Shown: positions 45,753 to 54,102, counted from the stretch's first letter. The stretch is DNA of 64,000 bases from Rhodobiaceae bacterium UBA7804 (GCA_002480495.1 DLCG01000020.1:131604-195603); one strand, 5' to 3'. Numbers and translations are program-made. The notes: a model not told the origin generated them from the letters alone.

Positions 45753-46499
45753 ATGCTGCTGCATCATTCGAGCTGGCCGGAGATCGAGGCCTATCTCACG
45801 AAGTCGAAGGGGATCGTGATCCCCATCGGCTCGACGGAGCAGCACGGGCCGAACGGGCTCATCGGCACGGATGCGATCTGTCCCGAGGCGATCGCGCATC
45901 GCGCGGGCGAGCAGGCGGGCTTTCTCGTCGGCCCCACCTTCAATGTCGGCATCGCGCAGCATCATCTCGCCTTTCCCGGCACGATGACGCTCCGCCCCTC
46001 GACCATGATCGCCGCGATCCATGACTGGGTCTCCTCGCTCGCGCGGCACGGCTTCGAGCGCATCTATTTCTTCAACGGGCATGGCGGCAATGTCGCGACC
46101 ATCGAGGCAGCCTTCGCCGAGATCTATGCCGATCAGTCGCTTGCCCGCGGCGCCTCCAATCGCGGGCCGGTGAAGTGCCGCCGCGCCAACTGGTGGGACT
46201 TCAAGCCCGTCATGGATTTCTGTCAGAAGCGATACGGCTCGGCGCATGGCGTCCATGCGACGCCTTCGGAGGTCGCCGTCACCTATTTCCTCCATCCCAA
46301 TGCGGTGAAGGATGTCGAGATGGCGCCGAAGGTCGCGCCCTGGGGCCGCTACACCGATGCGGAAAGCTACCGCGCCGCTTTCCCGGACGGACGTATCGGC
46401 TCCGATCCCTCGCTCGCCGACCCCGCCGATGGCGAGAAGCTCATCGCCCTTTCCGCCGAAGGGCTCATCGAGGACTTCCGGAAATTCGAGGCGGCCTGA
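45753..46499 (+). CDS. creatininase-family amidohydrolase
   Basis: This 248-residue protein of the creatininase/MftE fold has the metal residues in PIGSTEQHGPNGLIGTDA and YFFNGHGGNVAT, and a Glu in HATPSEVAVTYFL. The family acts on cyclic amides (creatinine, intermediates of riboflavin or mycofactocin). Residue choice alone does not tell the substrate. The ATG at 45753 is chosen; the frame upstream runs through the repeat element and is not family-like. Confidence 0.85.
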   Translation: MLLHHSSWPEIEAYLTKSKGIVIPIGSTEQHGPNGLIGTDAICPEAIAHRAGEQAGFLVGPTFNVGIAQHHLAFPGTMTLRPSTMIAAIHDWVSSLARHGFERIYFFNGHGGNVATIEAAFAEIYADQSLARGASNRGPVKCRRANWWDFKPVMDFCQKRYGSAHGVHATPSEVAVTYFLHPNAVKDVEMAPKVAPWGRYTDAESYRAAFPDGRIGSDPSLADPADGEKLIALSAEGLIEDFRKFEAA

Positions 46500-46520
46500 T
46501 CGCGGTTGCCGCTTTCTCAT

Positions 46521-46743
46521 CACAGCGGGGATAAGCGCGTCTCTCTTCCGCCACAGCGGGGACAAGTCGCCCTGCGGAGATTTTCCCACCCGGGGACAAG
46601 CTGCATTCCGCAAGCGCAAGAGACCGTGGGAGAGACGAGTGGCGAGACCGCGCCGTCTCCCGTTCCGTCTCCTTCAAACGCACAGATTCCGTTTGTGACG
46701 TTCTCGTGACGTTTCGATGACGGTGACCCCCTGTTTATCCCCG
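46521..46743. repeat. four iteron-like repeats (CGGGGAYAAG)
   Basis: CACAGCGGGGATAAG (46521-46535), CACAGCGGGGACAAG (46552-46566) and CACCCGGGGACAAG (46587-46600) are direct repeats 31 and 34 bp apart, about three helix turns. A fourth copy in reverse (tttatccccg, 46734-46743) closes the region next to the Rieske gene stop. Two gtgacgtt repeats lie between (46695-46713), with a related gatgacgg just after. No gene is seen here. Confidence 0.6.
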
Positions 46744-46753
46744 CCTCCGGGGA

Positions 46754-47110
46754 TTAACCGGCGATCCGCACCACCCCGTCCTTGACCTCGACGGGCACGG
46801 CCTCAAGGTGCTTTCCCGCGCATGGCCCGCTTGTGCAGAGCCCGTCCTCGATCCGGAAAAGTGCTGCGTGATTGCCGCAGAGGATCCGGCTTTCATCCTG
46901 CGTGAGAAAGCGGTCCGGCCAGTTGTCGAGCCTTGTCGCGGCGTGCGGGCAGAGATTGAGATAGGCGTAGACGGCGCCATCCTTCCGTACAAGGAAGATA
47001 TTTGTTCGCGCCTTTCCCTCGCCAAGCGTGATCCCCTTCGCACCCGGATCGTCGAGATCGCCGAAACGGCAGATCGCGGTGCCGGGTGCCGGCAGTTCGA
47101 TCTTTGTCAC
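46754..47110 (-). CDS. Rieske [2Fe-2S] domain protein
   Basis: This small Rieske-type protein of 118 residues has the cluster ligands in CPHAAT and CGNHAALF (CxH...CxxH), without a membrane anchor or oxygenase domain, so it is probably a soluble electron carrier or a sensor. The start is placed at a GTG at 47110 that overlaps the stop of the EVE gene (GTGA); the ATG at 47152 lies inside that gene. It is last in the gpsA-YciI-EVE-Rieske operon. Confidence 0.85.
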   Translation of the reverse strand: MTKIELPAPGTAICRFGDLDDPGAKGITLGEGKARTNIFLVRKDGAVYAYLNLCPHAATRLDNWPDRFLTQDESRILCGNHAALFRIEDGLCTSGPCAGKHLEAVPVEVKDGVVRIAG

Positions 47111-47532
47111 GGCGCCTTCTTCAGGCCGCCCATCCTGCAGATGAGCTTCCATTCATCCGCGCGGACGGGCTGCACGGAAAGACGCGACTGCTTGAGCAGC
47201 GCCATTTCGTGAAGTGCGGGCTCGTTCTTCACGTCTTCGAGCGTAACGGGCTTCGGCATGTCCTCGACGGCTTCGATATCGACAAGGCCGAACTTTCCCT
47301 TTTCGTCCGTCGGGTCGGGCCGGTGTTCGCCGATCACGCGCACGATGCCGACGATCCGCTTCTCGTCCACCGAATGATAGAAGAAGCCGTAGTCGCCCTT
47401 CTTCATCGCTTTCATGTTGTTGTTCGCCTGGTAGTTGCGAACGCCGTTCCAGGGCTCGCCCTTCTTGCCCTTCTTCTTCTGGTCCTCCCACGACCATGTC
47501 GAGGGTTCGGATTTGAAAAGCCAGTACGCCAT
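47107..47532 (-). CDS. EVE domain protein
   Basis: This 141-residue EVE-domain protein (PUA-like fold, relative of human THYN1) has YWLFKSEPSTWSWEDQ, WNGVRNYQANNNMKAMKKGDYGFFYHS and IVGIVRVIGEHRPDPTD. The aromatic cage is thought to recognise modified bases in DNA or RNA. It is coupled to the Rieske gene by a GTGA overlap and lies 6 bases after the YciI-like gene. Confidence 0.93.
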   Translation of the reverse strand: MAYWLFKSEPSTWSWEDQKKKGKKGEPWNGVRNYQANNNMKAMKKGDYGFFYHSVDEKRIVGIVRVIGEHRPDPTDEKGKFGLVDIEAVEDMPKPVTLEDVKNEPALHEMALLKQSRLSVQPVRADEWKLICRMGGLKKAP

Positions 47533-47538
47533 CCCGCC

Positions 47539-47823
47539 TTACTCCTTCGGACCCAGCAGCCACTTCCAGGCGCGAATTTCCGTGCTCTGAAAAAGGCCTG
47601 CCTTGTTGTAGGGGTCGTTCTCCACCAGCGCTTCCGCCTTTGCGCGATTGTCGACGTCGATCACGAGCATCGAGCCGTTCATCACGCTTTGATCGTCATT
47701 GGTGAAAGGCCCGCCGATCTTTACGCAACCCGCATCGCCCCAGTATTTCAGGTGCGCATCGCGATTGGCGAGGCGGAGTTCGAGCGCGTTCGGCTTGTCG
47801 GTGCAGATGAGGCAGAAGAGCAT
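47539..47823 (-). CDS. YciI-like protein
   Basis: This 94-residue ferredoxin-like YciI-fold protein has MLFCLICTDKPNALELRLANRDAHLKY and SMLVIDVDNRAKAEALVENDPYNKAGLF. The conserved His/Asp pair of the family is present (DAHLKY, NDPY). No firm function is known. It is the second gene of the gpsA operon. Confidence 0.9.
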   Translation of the reverse strand: MLFCLICTDKPNALELRLANRDAHLKYWGDAGCVKIGGPFTNDDQSVMNGSMLVIDVDNRAKAEALVENDPYNKAGLFQSTEIRAWKWLLGPKE

Positions 47824-47846
47824 GTTCGTTCCGTTTCTTTCGTGGG

Positions 47847-48848
47847 TCAGCCTTCGCTGCGGAAGGGGCGGGCGAGAAGCGTGGCGATGGCTTCATCGAC
47901 CTTCGCCTTTCCCGTGACGATGGCGGCAACCGCTTCGGCGATCGGCATTTCAATATCGTATTTGCGGGCAAGTGCAACGACGGCGGTCGCGGAGTGGACG
48001 CCTTCGCTCACTGAATTCCTCGCGCCCATCACTTCCTCGAGCGTCTTTCCCTCTCCAAGCGCCATGCCGAGCGACATGTTGCGCGATTTCGGCGAGTTGC
48101 AGGTGAGGATCAGATCGCCGAGGCCGGAGAGGCCCATCAGCGTTTCCGTGCGCGCGCCCATCGAAATGCCGAGCCGTGCGAGTTCGGCAAAGCCGCGCGT
48201 CGTCAGCGCCGCGCGTGCGCTGTCGCCGAATTTCTTTCCTTCGACGATGCCGCAGGCGATGGCGAGCACGTTCTTCACCGCGCCGCCGATCTCCGCGCCG
48301 ATGAGGTCCGCCGAATAATAGGGACGGAATGTCGGCAGGCCGATCGCATGGGCGAGCGCCTCGGCCACGTCCTCGTCCTCGCAGGCAAGCGTCACCGCCG
48401 TCGGCAAGCCCTTCGCGACTTCAGCCGCGAAGCTCGGGCCCGAAAGAACGGCGGCGCGCGCCTGCGGCATCGCCTCCGCCAGAACCTCCGTGAGCAGATA
48501 ATTGGTCGATTGCTCGACACCCTTCGCGCAGAGGACGACGGGTTTTTCCGCCGCGACTTCCGGCGCCAGCGTCTCGAGCACGCGGCGCATATGCTGTGCC
48601 GGGGTCACCATCAGGATCGCGTCGGCATCGGCCACCTCGGCGAGGTCGCCCGTCGCGCGCAGGGCGGGGTCGAGTGCGATGCCGGGCAGGAAGAGGCTGT
48701 TCTCATGGACGGTGTTGACGCTTTCGACGACTTCCGCCTCGCGCGCCCACAGCGTCACCTCGCGGCCCGCCTTGGCGGCTACCTGCGCCAGCGCTGTGCC
48801 CCAGGCACCGGCACCGACAACCGCTATCTTGTTGTATTTATTACGCAA
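47847..48848 (-). CDS. gpsA: NAD(P)H-dependent glycerol-3-phosphate dehydrogenase
   Basis: This 333-residue enzyme makes sn-glycerol 3-phosphate for phospholipid synthesis. The Rossmann motif VVGAGAWGTALAQVAA, the VLCAKGVEQSTN and VLSGPSFAAEVAKGLPTAVTLA segments and the catalytic lysine region GGAVKNVLAIACGIVEG are intact. It heads the four-gene minus-strand operon and is divergent from the tetR-type gene, sharing a control region with a palindrome. Confidence 0.96.
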   Translation of the reverse strand: MRNKYNKIAVVGAGAWGTALAQVAAKAGREVTLWAREAEVVESVNTVHENSLFLPGIALDPALRATGDLAEVADADAILMVTPAQHMRRVLETLAPEVAAEKPVVLCAKGVEQSTNYLLTEVLAEAMPQARAAVLSGPSFAAEVAKGLPTAVTLACEDEDVAEALAHAIGLPTFRPYYSADLIGAEIGGAVKNVLAIACGIVEGKKFGDSARAALTTRGFAELARLGISMGARTETLMGLSGLGDLILTCNSPKSRNMSLGMALGEGKTLEEVMGARNSVSEGVHSATAVVALARKYDIEMPIAEAVAAIVTGKAKVDEAIATLLARPFRSEG

Positions 48849-48890
48849 ATGCCTTTCTCCGGGCGGTTCGTGTGCTGCGGGTGCTAACGA

Positions 48891-48907
48891 TTGAACGATT
48901 CGTTGAA
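48891..48907. promoter_or_regulatory. candidate TetR operator
   Basis: TTGAACGATTCGTTGAA is a 17-bp palindrome with one mismatched pair, 25 bases before the tetR-type start and between it and divergent gpsA. Its position and size suit autoregulation by the TetR protein. A TTGAATATTT sequence beside it (from 48903) recurs at about 49718, upstream of the small membrane-peptide genes. Confidence 0.45.
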
Positions 48908-48931
48908 TATTTACTCGGGCGCTTTACAATC

Positions 48932-49564
48932 ATGTGTATGACCGCTCAAGACGATACGCACCAGAAAATCATTGCGGCTGCAAAGCGCCGCTTCACGCAT
49001 TACGGCTATACCAAAACCACGATGGCCGAGCTTGCCGTCGATTGCGACATGTCGCCCGGCAATCTCTATCGCTATTTCGCGGGTAAGCTCGATATAGCCG
49101 AAGCGATCTGCCGTGAAGCCTCCATGCAGACGGCGGAGGATCTTTCCCGCATCCTGACGACGCCCGGCCGCAGCGCGTCCGAACGGCTCCACGACTTCCT
49201 GTTCATGGATCTGCGCGAGACCTTTCACAAGCTGGAGGAAGACCCGAAAATCGTGGAAATGGCGCAGATTGTGACCGCCGAGCGCCCGGAATTCCACAAT
49301 GAGGGACTGAAGCGCGAGCGCGAGGTTCTCTGCCGGATTGTCGAGCTCGGCAACCTGTCGGGCGAGTTCAATGTGCCGGACCCGGATTTTGCGGCGGAAA
49401 TGATCCAGGCCGCCACTCTCAAATTCAGCTACCCGCAGCTTTTCACGCGTCTGCCGCTCGACAAGCTCGAGCGTGAGCTCGAAGGCGTCTACCAGATCAT
49501 CGTGGCGGGGCTCAGGGCCGGGTGCGCCTGTGTCGATCCGGAAAAGGAAGCCGTCGAGGCTTGA
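48932..49564 (+). CDS. TetR/AcrR family transcriptional regulator
   Basis: This one-domain-plus-ligand-pocket repressor of about 210 residues has the N-terminal helix-turn-helix in IIAAAKRRFTHYGYTKTTMAELAVDCDMSPGNLYRYFAGK, followed by an all-helical C-terminal part with FLFMDLRETFHKLEEDP. The start could be 48932 or 48938. It is monocistronic with a perfect inverted repeat after the stop. Likely targets are itself and possibly the tiny membrane-peptide genes downstream; the ligand is unknown. Confidence 0.9.
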   Translation: MCMTAQDDTHQKIIAAAKRRFTHYGYTKTTMAELAVDCDMSPGNLYRYFAGKLDIAEAICREASMQTAEDLSRILTTPGRSASERLHDFLFMDLRETFHKLEEDPKIVEMAQIVTAERPEFHNEGLKREREVLCRIVELGNLSGEFNVPDPDFAAEMIQAATLKFSYPQLFTRLPLDKLERELEGVYQIIVAGLRAGCACVDPEKEAVEA

Positions 49565-49597
49565 GCCGTTCCAGACTCCATCGCTAGTCGTTGTTTT

Positions 49598-49634
49598 TAA
49601 TGCGCCGCGTCATACTCCTGGACGCGGCGCATTA
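49598..49634. terminator. perfect 14-bp hairpin after tetR-type gene
   Basis: The arms taatgcgccgcgtc and gacgcggcgcatta enclose a 9-base loop, with T-rich flanks on both sides (tttttaa before, acttttaac after). It can act as a terminator in either direction. Confidence 0.75.
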
Positions 49635-49828
49635 ACTTTTAACTGATTGATTTGTTTCATTAAATCGGTCCCATAACGGCGATATGTGTTGCGGCGCAGC
49701 AACATGAATTCTGATGATTGAATATTTTTGATTTTGTTCATTGTTTTTCGTTCAGAGCTCCCCTACATCCAGCCTGTCAGCGGGCAACCCCCGGAACAAA
49801 CCCGCTCACAGGCATCAGGAGACGAGCC

Positions 49829-49933
49829 ATGACCTATCTGAACAGCAAGCTCACGAACCGCGTCATCACCCTCGCGATCGCCGGTTATACGCTGGCCTTC
49901 GTTGCCCAGATCGCCGCTCAGTACGCGGCCTGA
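49829..49933 (+). CDS. 34-residue single-span membrane peptide
   Basis: A 34-codon frame follows a strong ribosome site (AGGAGACGAGCC). After a short polar head (MTYLNSKLTNR) comes one hydrophobic helix (VITLAIAGYTLAFVAQIAAQ). The AGYTLAFVAQ core resembles VAYTLVLIVQ in the next small gene, so the two look like paralogues. The 5' region from about 49640 is A+T-rich and contains TTGAATATTT as near the tetR gene. Function unknown. Confidence 0.65.
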   Translation: MTYLNSKLTNRVITLAIAGYTLAFVAQIAAQYAA

Positions 49934-49999
49934 TCCGGCAGGGTCTCAGGAATTCACGCCGGCGGTTTCGGCCGCATGGATGCGAGAAGGAAGATCGAC

Positions 50000-50125
50000 A
50001 TGACGCAGAATCCGAAAATCCGCCAGATCGCGGAGCGCGTCGCCGCCAAAACCGCCGCCGCGCTGCTCGTGGCCTACACGCTCGTACTGATCGTGCAGAC
50101 CTCGGGCGTCGCCCGCATCGTCTGA
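50000..50125 (+). CDS. 41-residue single-span membrane peptide
   Basis: A 41-codon frame starts at ATG 50000 with AGAAGGAAG upstream; an in-frame ATG at 49976 is weaker. A basic amphipathic head (NPKIRQIAERVAAKT) leads into one hydrophobic helix (AAALLVAYTLVLIVQ). It shares the AYTL..I.Q core with the 34-residue peptide 66 bp upstream. A strong terminator follows at 50228. The two peptides may form a pair in the inner membrane. Confidence 0.62.
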   Translation: MTQNPKIRQIAERVAAKTAAALLVAYTLVLIVQTSGVARIV

Positions 50126-50227
50126 CGACACCCAGGTTTCACAAGAGGTTTCCTCGACCGGGCCTTCATCCCTCCCCTCAAGCAAGGCCCGGTGATCCCC
50201 GAGCCCTCTCTCGAAGAGGGCGCTTGA

Positions 50228-50262
50228 CCCCGCCGCTTCCCCTCGCGGCGGGGTTCTTTTTT
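50228..50262 (+). terminator. terminator after the small peptide genes
   Basis: A 9-bp stem (ccccgccgc / gcggcgggg) is followed by ttcttttttt-like sequence, ending at the stop codon of the convergent esterase gene. Confidence 0.87.
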
Positions 50263-51161
50263 CAGGCGAGATGCTGTTTCGCGAAGCGAACGATATGGGC
50301 GATTGCCTCGCGCGCTTCCGGAAGCATGTCCGCATTGAGCTGCCAGACGTGCCAGACCTTCGGCCAGACTTCCAGCACAGTCTCCACGCCCGCCGATTTC
50401 AGGGCGGCGGCCATGCGTGTCGAGTCGTCGCGCAGCATTTCCCTCTCGCCGACCTGGAAGAGAGTGGGCGGGAAGCCTGAAAGGTCCCCGTAAAGCGGCG
50501 AGATGAAGGGATCCCTTTCGTCGGTACCGTCGAAATAGACGGGTTTCAGGCTGTCCATCATTTCAGGGACGAACATGGAATCGGCTTCGGCATTGCTGTG
50601 GCGCGAGTCGCCGCTTCCAGTCATGTCGGTGGCGGGTGAAAGGCAGATAAGGCCGCCCGGCAAGGCCAGCCCTTCGGCCTTGAGCCTAAGGGTCAGGGCG
50701 AGTGTCAGATTGCCGCCTGCGGAATCTCCGCCGACAAGGATCGACTTCGCGGAAATGCCCTTGTCGAGCAGGCCCTTGTAGGCGGCTACGCAATCGTCGA
50801 GTCCCGCCGGATAGGGATGTTCAGGCGCCAGCCGATAGTCGATTGCATATACCGGAACGCCGATTTCCTTCGTAAGCCGCCAGGTAAGCGGACGATGCGT
50901 GCGGGGCGAACCGGCAACAAAGCCGCCGCCATGGATATAGAGAAAGGCTGCATCCTCGCGCGTTCCCGGCGCCGAGAGCCTTTCCGCCGGAATGCCGCCA
51001 AGATCCGGTTCCTCGATCCTGATGTCCGCCGGCACCTTCATCATGCGCGGTTCCATCCGATCCATGATCGGACGAAGGAGCTGCACGTCAGGGTTCTTGC
51101 GGAAGCGGCGTTTGACCTGCCAGCGGATCAGCAGATTCAGCACGGATAGCTGGAAGCTCAT
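50262..51161 (-). CDS. alpha/beta hydrolase, hormone-sensitive-lipase type esterase
   Basis: This 299-residue esterase of bacterial family IV has the oxyanion motif YIHGGGFVAGSPRTH, the nucleophile elbow GGDSAGGNL, the catalytic Asp in ERDPFISPLYG and the His near VWPKVWHVWQL. Such enzymes cut short acyl esters. It lies 14 bp after tsaD on the same strand but converges on the small-peptide genes. Its place between tsaD and gpsA looks like an insertion into a commonly linked pair. Confidence 0.9.
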   Translation of the reverse strand: MSFQLSVLNLLIRWQVKRRFRKNPDVQLLRPIMDRMEPRMMKVPADIRIEEPDLGGIPAERLSAPGTREDAAFLYIHGGGFVAGSPRTHRPLTWRLTKEIGVPVYAIDYRLAPEHPYPAGLDDCVAAYKGLLDKGISAKSILVGGDSAGGNLTLALTLRLKAEGLALPGGLICLSPATDMTGSGDSRHSNAEADSMFVPEMMDSLKPVYFDGTDERDPFISPLYGDLSGFPPTLFQVGEREMLRDDSTRMAAALKSAGVETVLEVWPKVWHVWQLNADMLPEAREAIAHIVRFAKQHLA

Positions 51162-51174
51162 GGGGAAAGTCCTT

Positions 51175-52257
51175 TCAGGCTTTCACGCCGGCACCCCGCG
51201 CGGGCGCTGCATCGGGATCGAGTGGCCAGCGTGCGCGCGGCCCGGCGTCGATAGGGTCCGTCAGTCCGAGCGCAAGCCTTTCAGCCCCAGCCCATGCGAT
51301 CATCGCGCCGTTATCCGTGCAGAGTTTGAGCGGCGGCACAACAAATTCGTAGCCACAAGCGTGAGCCGACACCATCAAACGTTCGCGCAGCAGCATGTTC
51401 GCGGCGACGCCACCCGCGACGACGAGACGGCGATGGCCGGGCGGGATCACCTCGTCGGCAAGCGCCATCGCATTTTCCGTGCGTTCGGCAAGAACGTCGG
51501 CGACCGCATGCTGGAAGGAAGCGGCGATATCGGCCTTGTCTTGATCGGTAAGGGTTTCGAGGCCCTCCGCTGCCTGGCGAACCGCTGTTTTCAGGCCGGA
51601 AAAGGAGAAGTCGCAGCCCGGCCTTCCCATCATCGGGCGGGGCAGGGGAAAGCGCAGCGGGTTGCCTTCCCGTGCGGCGCGTTCGACCGCGGGACCACCC
51701 GGATAGCCGAGGTCCAGAAGCTTCGCCACCTTGTCGAAGGCTTCGCCCACCGCATCGTCGATGGTCGTGCCGAGACGGCGATAGCGCCCGACGCCTTCCA
51801 CGACCAGAAGCTGGCTGTGGCCGCCCGATACGAGCAGCAGCAGATAGGGAAAAGGCAGCGCATCCGTCATCCGCGCGGTCAGTGCATGACCTTCGAGATG
51901 GTTCAGCCCGATGAAGGGCAGGCCCCGGGCGGCGGCGATGCCCTTGGCGGTCATCAGGCCGACGATCACGCCGCCGATGAGGCCCGGTCCCGCCGTTGCC
52001 GCGATGCCGTCCAGATCGTCCCAGCCGAGTTCCGCATCCCTCAATGCCCGCTCGATCAGCCCGTCCAGATGTTCGACATGAGCACGAGCAGCGATTTCAG
52101 GCACCACGCCGCCAAAGGGCGCATGCTCCTCGATCTGGGAAAAGACGACATTGGAGAGAATTTCGCCCCGCTGCCCGGCCCCGTTGCGGCGCACGACAGC
52201 GGCCGCGGTCTCGTCGCAGCTCGTTTCGATGCCGAGAATGGTCAGGGGTTCCGTCAC
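51175..52257 (-). CDS. tsaD: tRNA N6-threonylcarbamoyladenosine transferase TsaD
   Basis: This 360-residue ASKHA-fold enzyme moves the threonylcarbamoyl group to A37 of ANN-reading tRNAs. The N-terminal LGIETSCDETAAAVV, the metal motif NHLEGHALTAR (HxxxH), DDAVGEAFDKVAKLLDLGYPGGP and the SGLKTAVRQ segment are all intact. It is divergent from hemC with a 117-bp shared promoter region, a layout common in alphaproteobacteria. Confidence 0.96.
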   Translation of the reverse strand: MTEPLTILGIETSCDETAAAVVRRNGAGQRGEILSNVVFSQIEEHAPFGGVVPEIAARAHVEHLDGLIERALRDAELGWDDLDGIAATAGPGLIGGVIVGLMTAKGIAAARGLPFIGLNHLEGHALTARMTDALPFPYLLLLVSGGHSQLLVVEGVGRYRRLGTTIDDAVGEAFDKVAKLLDLGYPGGPAVERAAREGNPLRFPLPRPMMGRPGCDFSFSGLKTAVRQAAEGLETLTDQDKADIAASFQHAVADVLAERTENAMALADEVIPPGHRRLVVAGGVAANMLLRERLMVSAHACGYEFVVPPLKLCTDNGAMIAWAGAERLALGLTDPIDAGPRARWPLDPDAAPARGAGVKA

Positions 52258-52374
52258 TGGTATGCCTGAAAAAAGGTTCAGCCCCCTCTCATCATTGAGC
52301 TGAACCGGCTATAAGGACCCCGGCGGGTCGGCCCGCCTTGAGTTTCCGTTGGCATACAACCTTAGAGACCCCGC

Positions 52375-53301
52375 ATGCAACGCCGCTACCGCATCGGCAC
52401 CAGAGGTTCGAAGCTCGCACTCGTTCAGGCGAACGAGGTTGCGCGCCGCATCGCGCTGGCGCAGGGGGCGCCTGTCGAGGAGGTGACGGAAATCGTTGTC
52501 ATCTCGACCGAGGGCGACCGGGTTCAGGACCGGGCCCTTTCTGAAATCGGCGGCAAGGGCCTGTTCACGCAGGAAATCGAGGAGCAACTCTCGGACGGGC
52601 GGATCGACGTGGCCGTCCATTCGATGAAGGATATGCCGACTGTCCTGCCCGATGGGCTCGTTATCGATTGCCTGCTGGAGCGGGCCGATCCTCGCGATGC
52701 CTTCATCTCGCTCAAGGCGGGGTCGCTCGCCGAGCTTCCTGCGGGTTCGCGCGTCGGTACGTCCTCGCTTCGCCGCGCGGCTCAGGTTAAGGCGCGCAGG
52801 CCCGATCTCGAAGTGGTTCCCTTTCGCGGCAATGTCGATACGCGCCTGAGGAAACTCGGCGAGGGCATCGCGGACGCGACCTTTCTTGCCGTGGCAGGTC
52901 TTACGCGCATGGATCTTGCCGACAAGATTACCGCGCCGCTTTCTCCGGAAGAAATGCTGCCTGCCGTGGCGCAGGGGGCCATCGGGGTCGAGAGACGTAT
53001 GGCGGATGACGAAGCGGCACATCTTCTCAAGAAGCTCCATCACGTGGAAACGGGCCTCCGCGTGGCGGCGGAGCGTGCCTTTCTTGCTGTGCTCGACGGT
53101 TCCTGCCGCACGCCGATCGCCGCACTTGCCGAAATCGTCGGAAAGAGGATGCGGCTTCGCGCAATGATCCTGACGCCCGATGGAGCGGAGATTCACGAAA
53201 CAGAGCGCGAGGGGCTTGCCGCCGAAGCGATTGCGCTCGGCGAGGATGCTGGCCAGGAGCTCAAAGGGCGCGCCGGGCCCAATTTCTTCGCTGCGGTCTG
53301 A
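52375..53301 (+). CDS. hemC: porphobilinogen deaminase (hydroxymethylbilane synthase)
   Basis: This 308-residue enzyme joins four porphobilinogens into hydroxymethylbilane. YRIGTRGSKLALVQANEV opens the protein, HSMKDMPTVLPDGL and GTSSLRRAAQVKARRPDL line the active site, and the dipyrromethane cofactor cysteine is in LDGSCRTPIAALAE. It is first in the heme operon. Confidence 0.97.
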   Translation: MQRRYRIGTRGSKLALVQANEVARRIALAQGAPVEEVTEIVVISTEGDRVQDRALSEIGGKGLFTQEIEEQLSDGRIDVAVHSMKDMPTVLPDGLVIDCLLERADPRDAFISLKAGSLAELPAGSRVGTSSLRRAAQVKARRPDLEVVPFRGNVDTRLRKLGEGIADATFLAVAGLTRMDLADKITAPLSPEEMLPAVAQGAIGVERRMADDEAAHLLKKLHHVETGLRVAAERAFLAVLDGSCRTPIAALAEIVGKRMRLRAMILTPDGAEIHETEREGLAAEAIALGEDAGQELKGRAGPNFFAAV

Positions 53302-53304
53302 GCG

Positions 53305-54018
53305 ATGCGATTCCTCGTCACGCGGCCCGAGGAAGACAGCGCGCCGCTCGCCGATGCGCTTTCCGCGCTTGGCCATGAGGCGGTATTGGCGCCGCTCCTC
53401 GACATTCGCTTTCTCGAAGATGCTGAGTTGCCCGAGGCCGCTTGGCAGGCTCTCCTTGTCACGAGCGCCAATGGAGTTCGCGCGCTGGCGCGTCACGACC
53501 ATGCGGCCTCGCTTCTTTCTTTGCCCATCCTTGCTGTCGGCCCTGCGAGTGCGGATGCTGCGCGGGCGGCAGGTTTTGCGAAGGTCGAGGCGGCAGGCGG
53601 CGATGTAAACTCCCTTGCTGAACATGTTGCAAAGTCGCTCGACCCAAAGGCGGGGCCGCTTCTTCATGTCGCGGGAAGCGCCCTCGCGGGAGATCTCGCC
53701 GGAATGCTCGAAGAGCGAGGCTTCAGCGTGACCCGCGCCGTCCTCTATGAAGCCCGACTTGCATCCGAGTTACCCGAGGCAGCGCGCGCGGCGCTTGAAG
53801 CGGGGACCCTTGATGGGGTTCTTCTCTATTCGCCCCGAACGGCGCGAGCCTTCGCCTCGCTCGTCCGCAAGGCGGGGCTTGAAGCGCGTGTGAAGGGACT
53901 TGCCGCCTATTGTCTTTCTGCCGCGGTCGCCGATGCATTGGACGACCTCCCCGGACTTACGGTGAAAATTGCGCGCGCGCCGGATCAGGCTGCGCTTATT
54001 GCCCTGCTGCCGGCCTGA
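53305..54018 (+). CDS. hemD: uroporphyrinogen-III synthase
   Basis: This 237-residue two-domain protein has the low-conservation pattern of HemD: FLVTRPEEDSAPLADALSALGHEAVLAPLL, LLVTSANGVRALAR, PILAVGPASADAARAAGF, and in the second half GVLLYSPRTARAFASLV and YCLSAAVADAL. It closes and flips hydroxymethylbilane to uroporphyrinogen III. It starts 3 bases after hemC. Confidence 0.93.
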   Translation: MRFLVTRPEEDSAPLADALSALGHEAVLAPLLDIRFLEDAELPEAAWQALLVTSANGVRALARHDHAASLLSLPILAVGPASADAARAAGFAKVEAAGGDVNSLAEHVAKSLDPKAGPLLHVAGSALAGDLAGMLEERGFSVTRAVLYEARLASELPEAARAALEAGTLDGVLLYSPRTARAFASLVRKAGLEARVKGLAAYCLSAAVADALDDLPGLTVKIARAPDQAALIALLPA

Positions 54019-54102
54019 TTTTCCCGGAACTTCGCCCTGACCCAGCCGCTTTGAGCCTCTATAGTGGCCCGCAAAGGCGGATTCTCCCTCAGAAGGCTTG
54101 CG

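Noticed and set aside
46521..46743. Possible chromosome origin at the iteron-like repeats
   Set aside because: The repeats differ from the DnaA box at key positions, there is no AT-rich unwinding stretch, and none of hemE, rho, dnaA or parAB lies near. Kept only as an unexplained repeat cluster.
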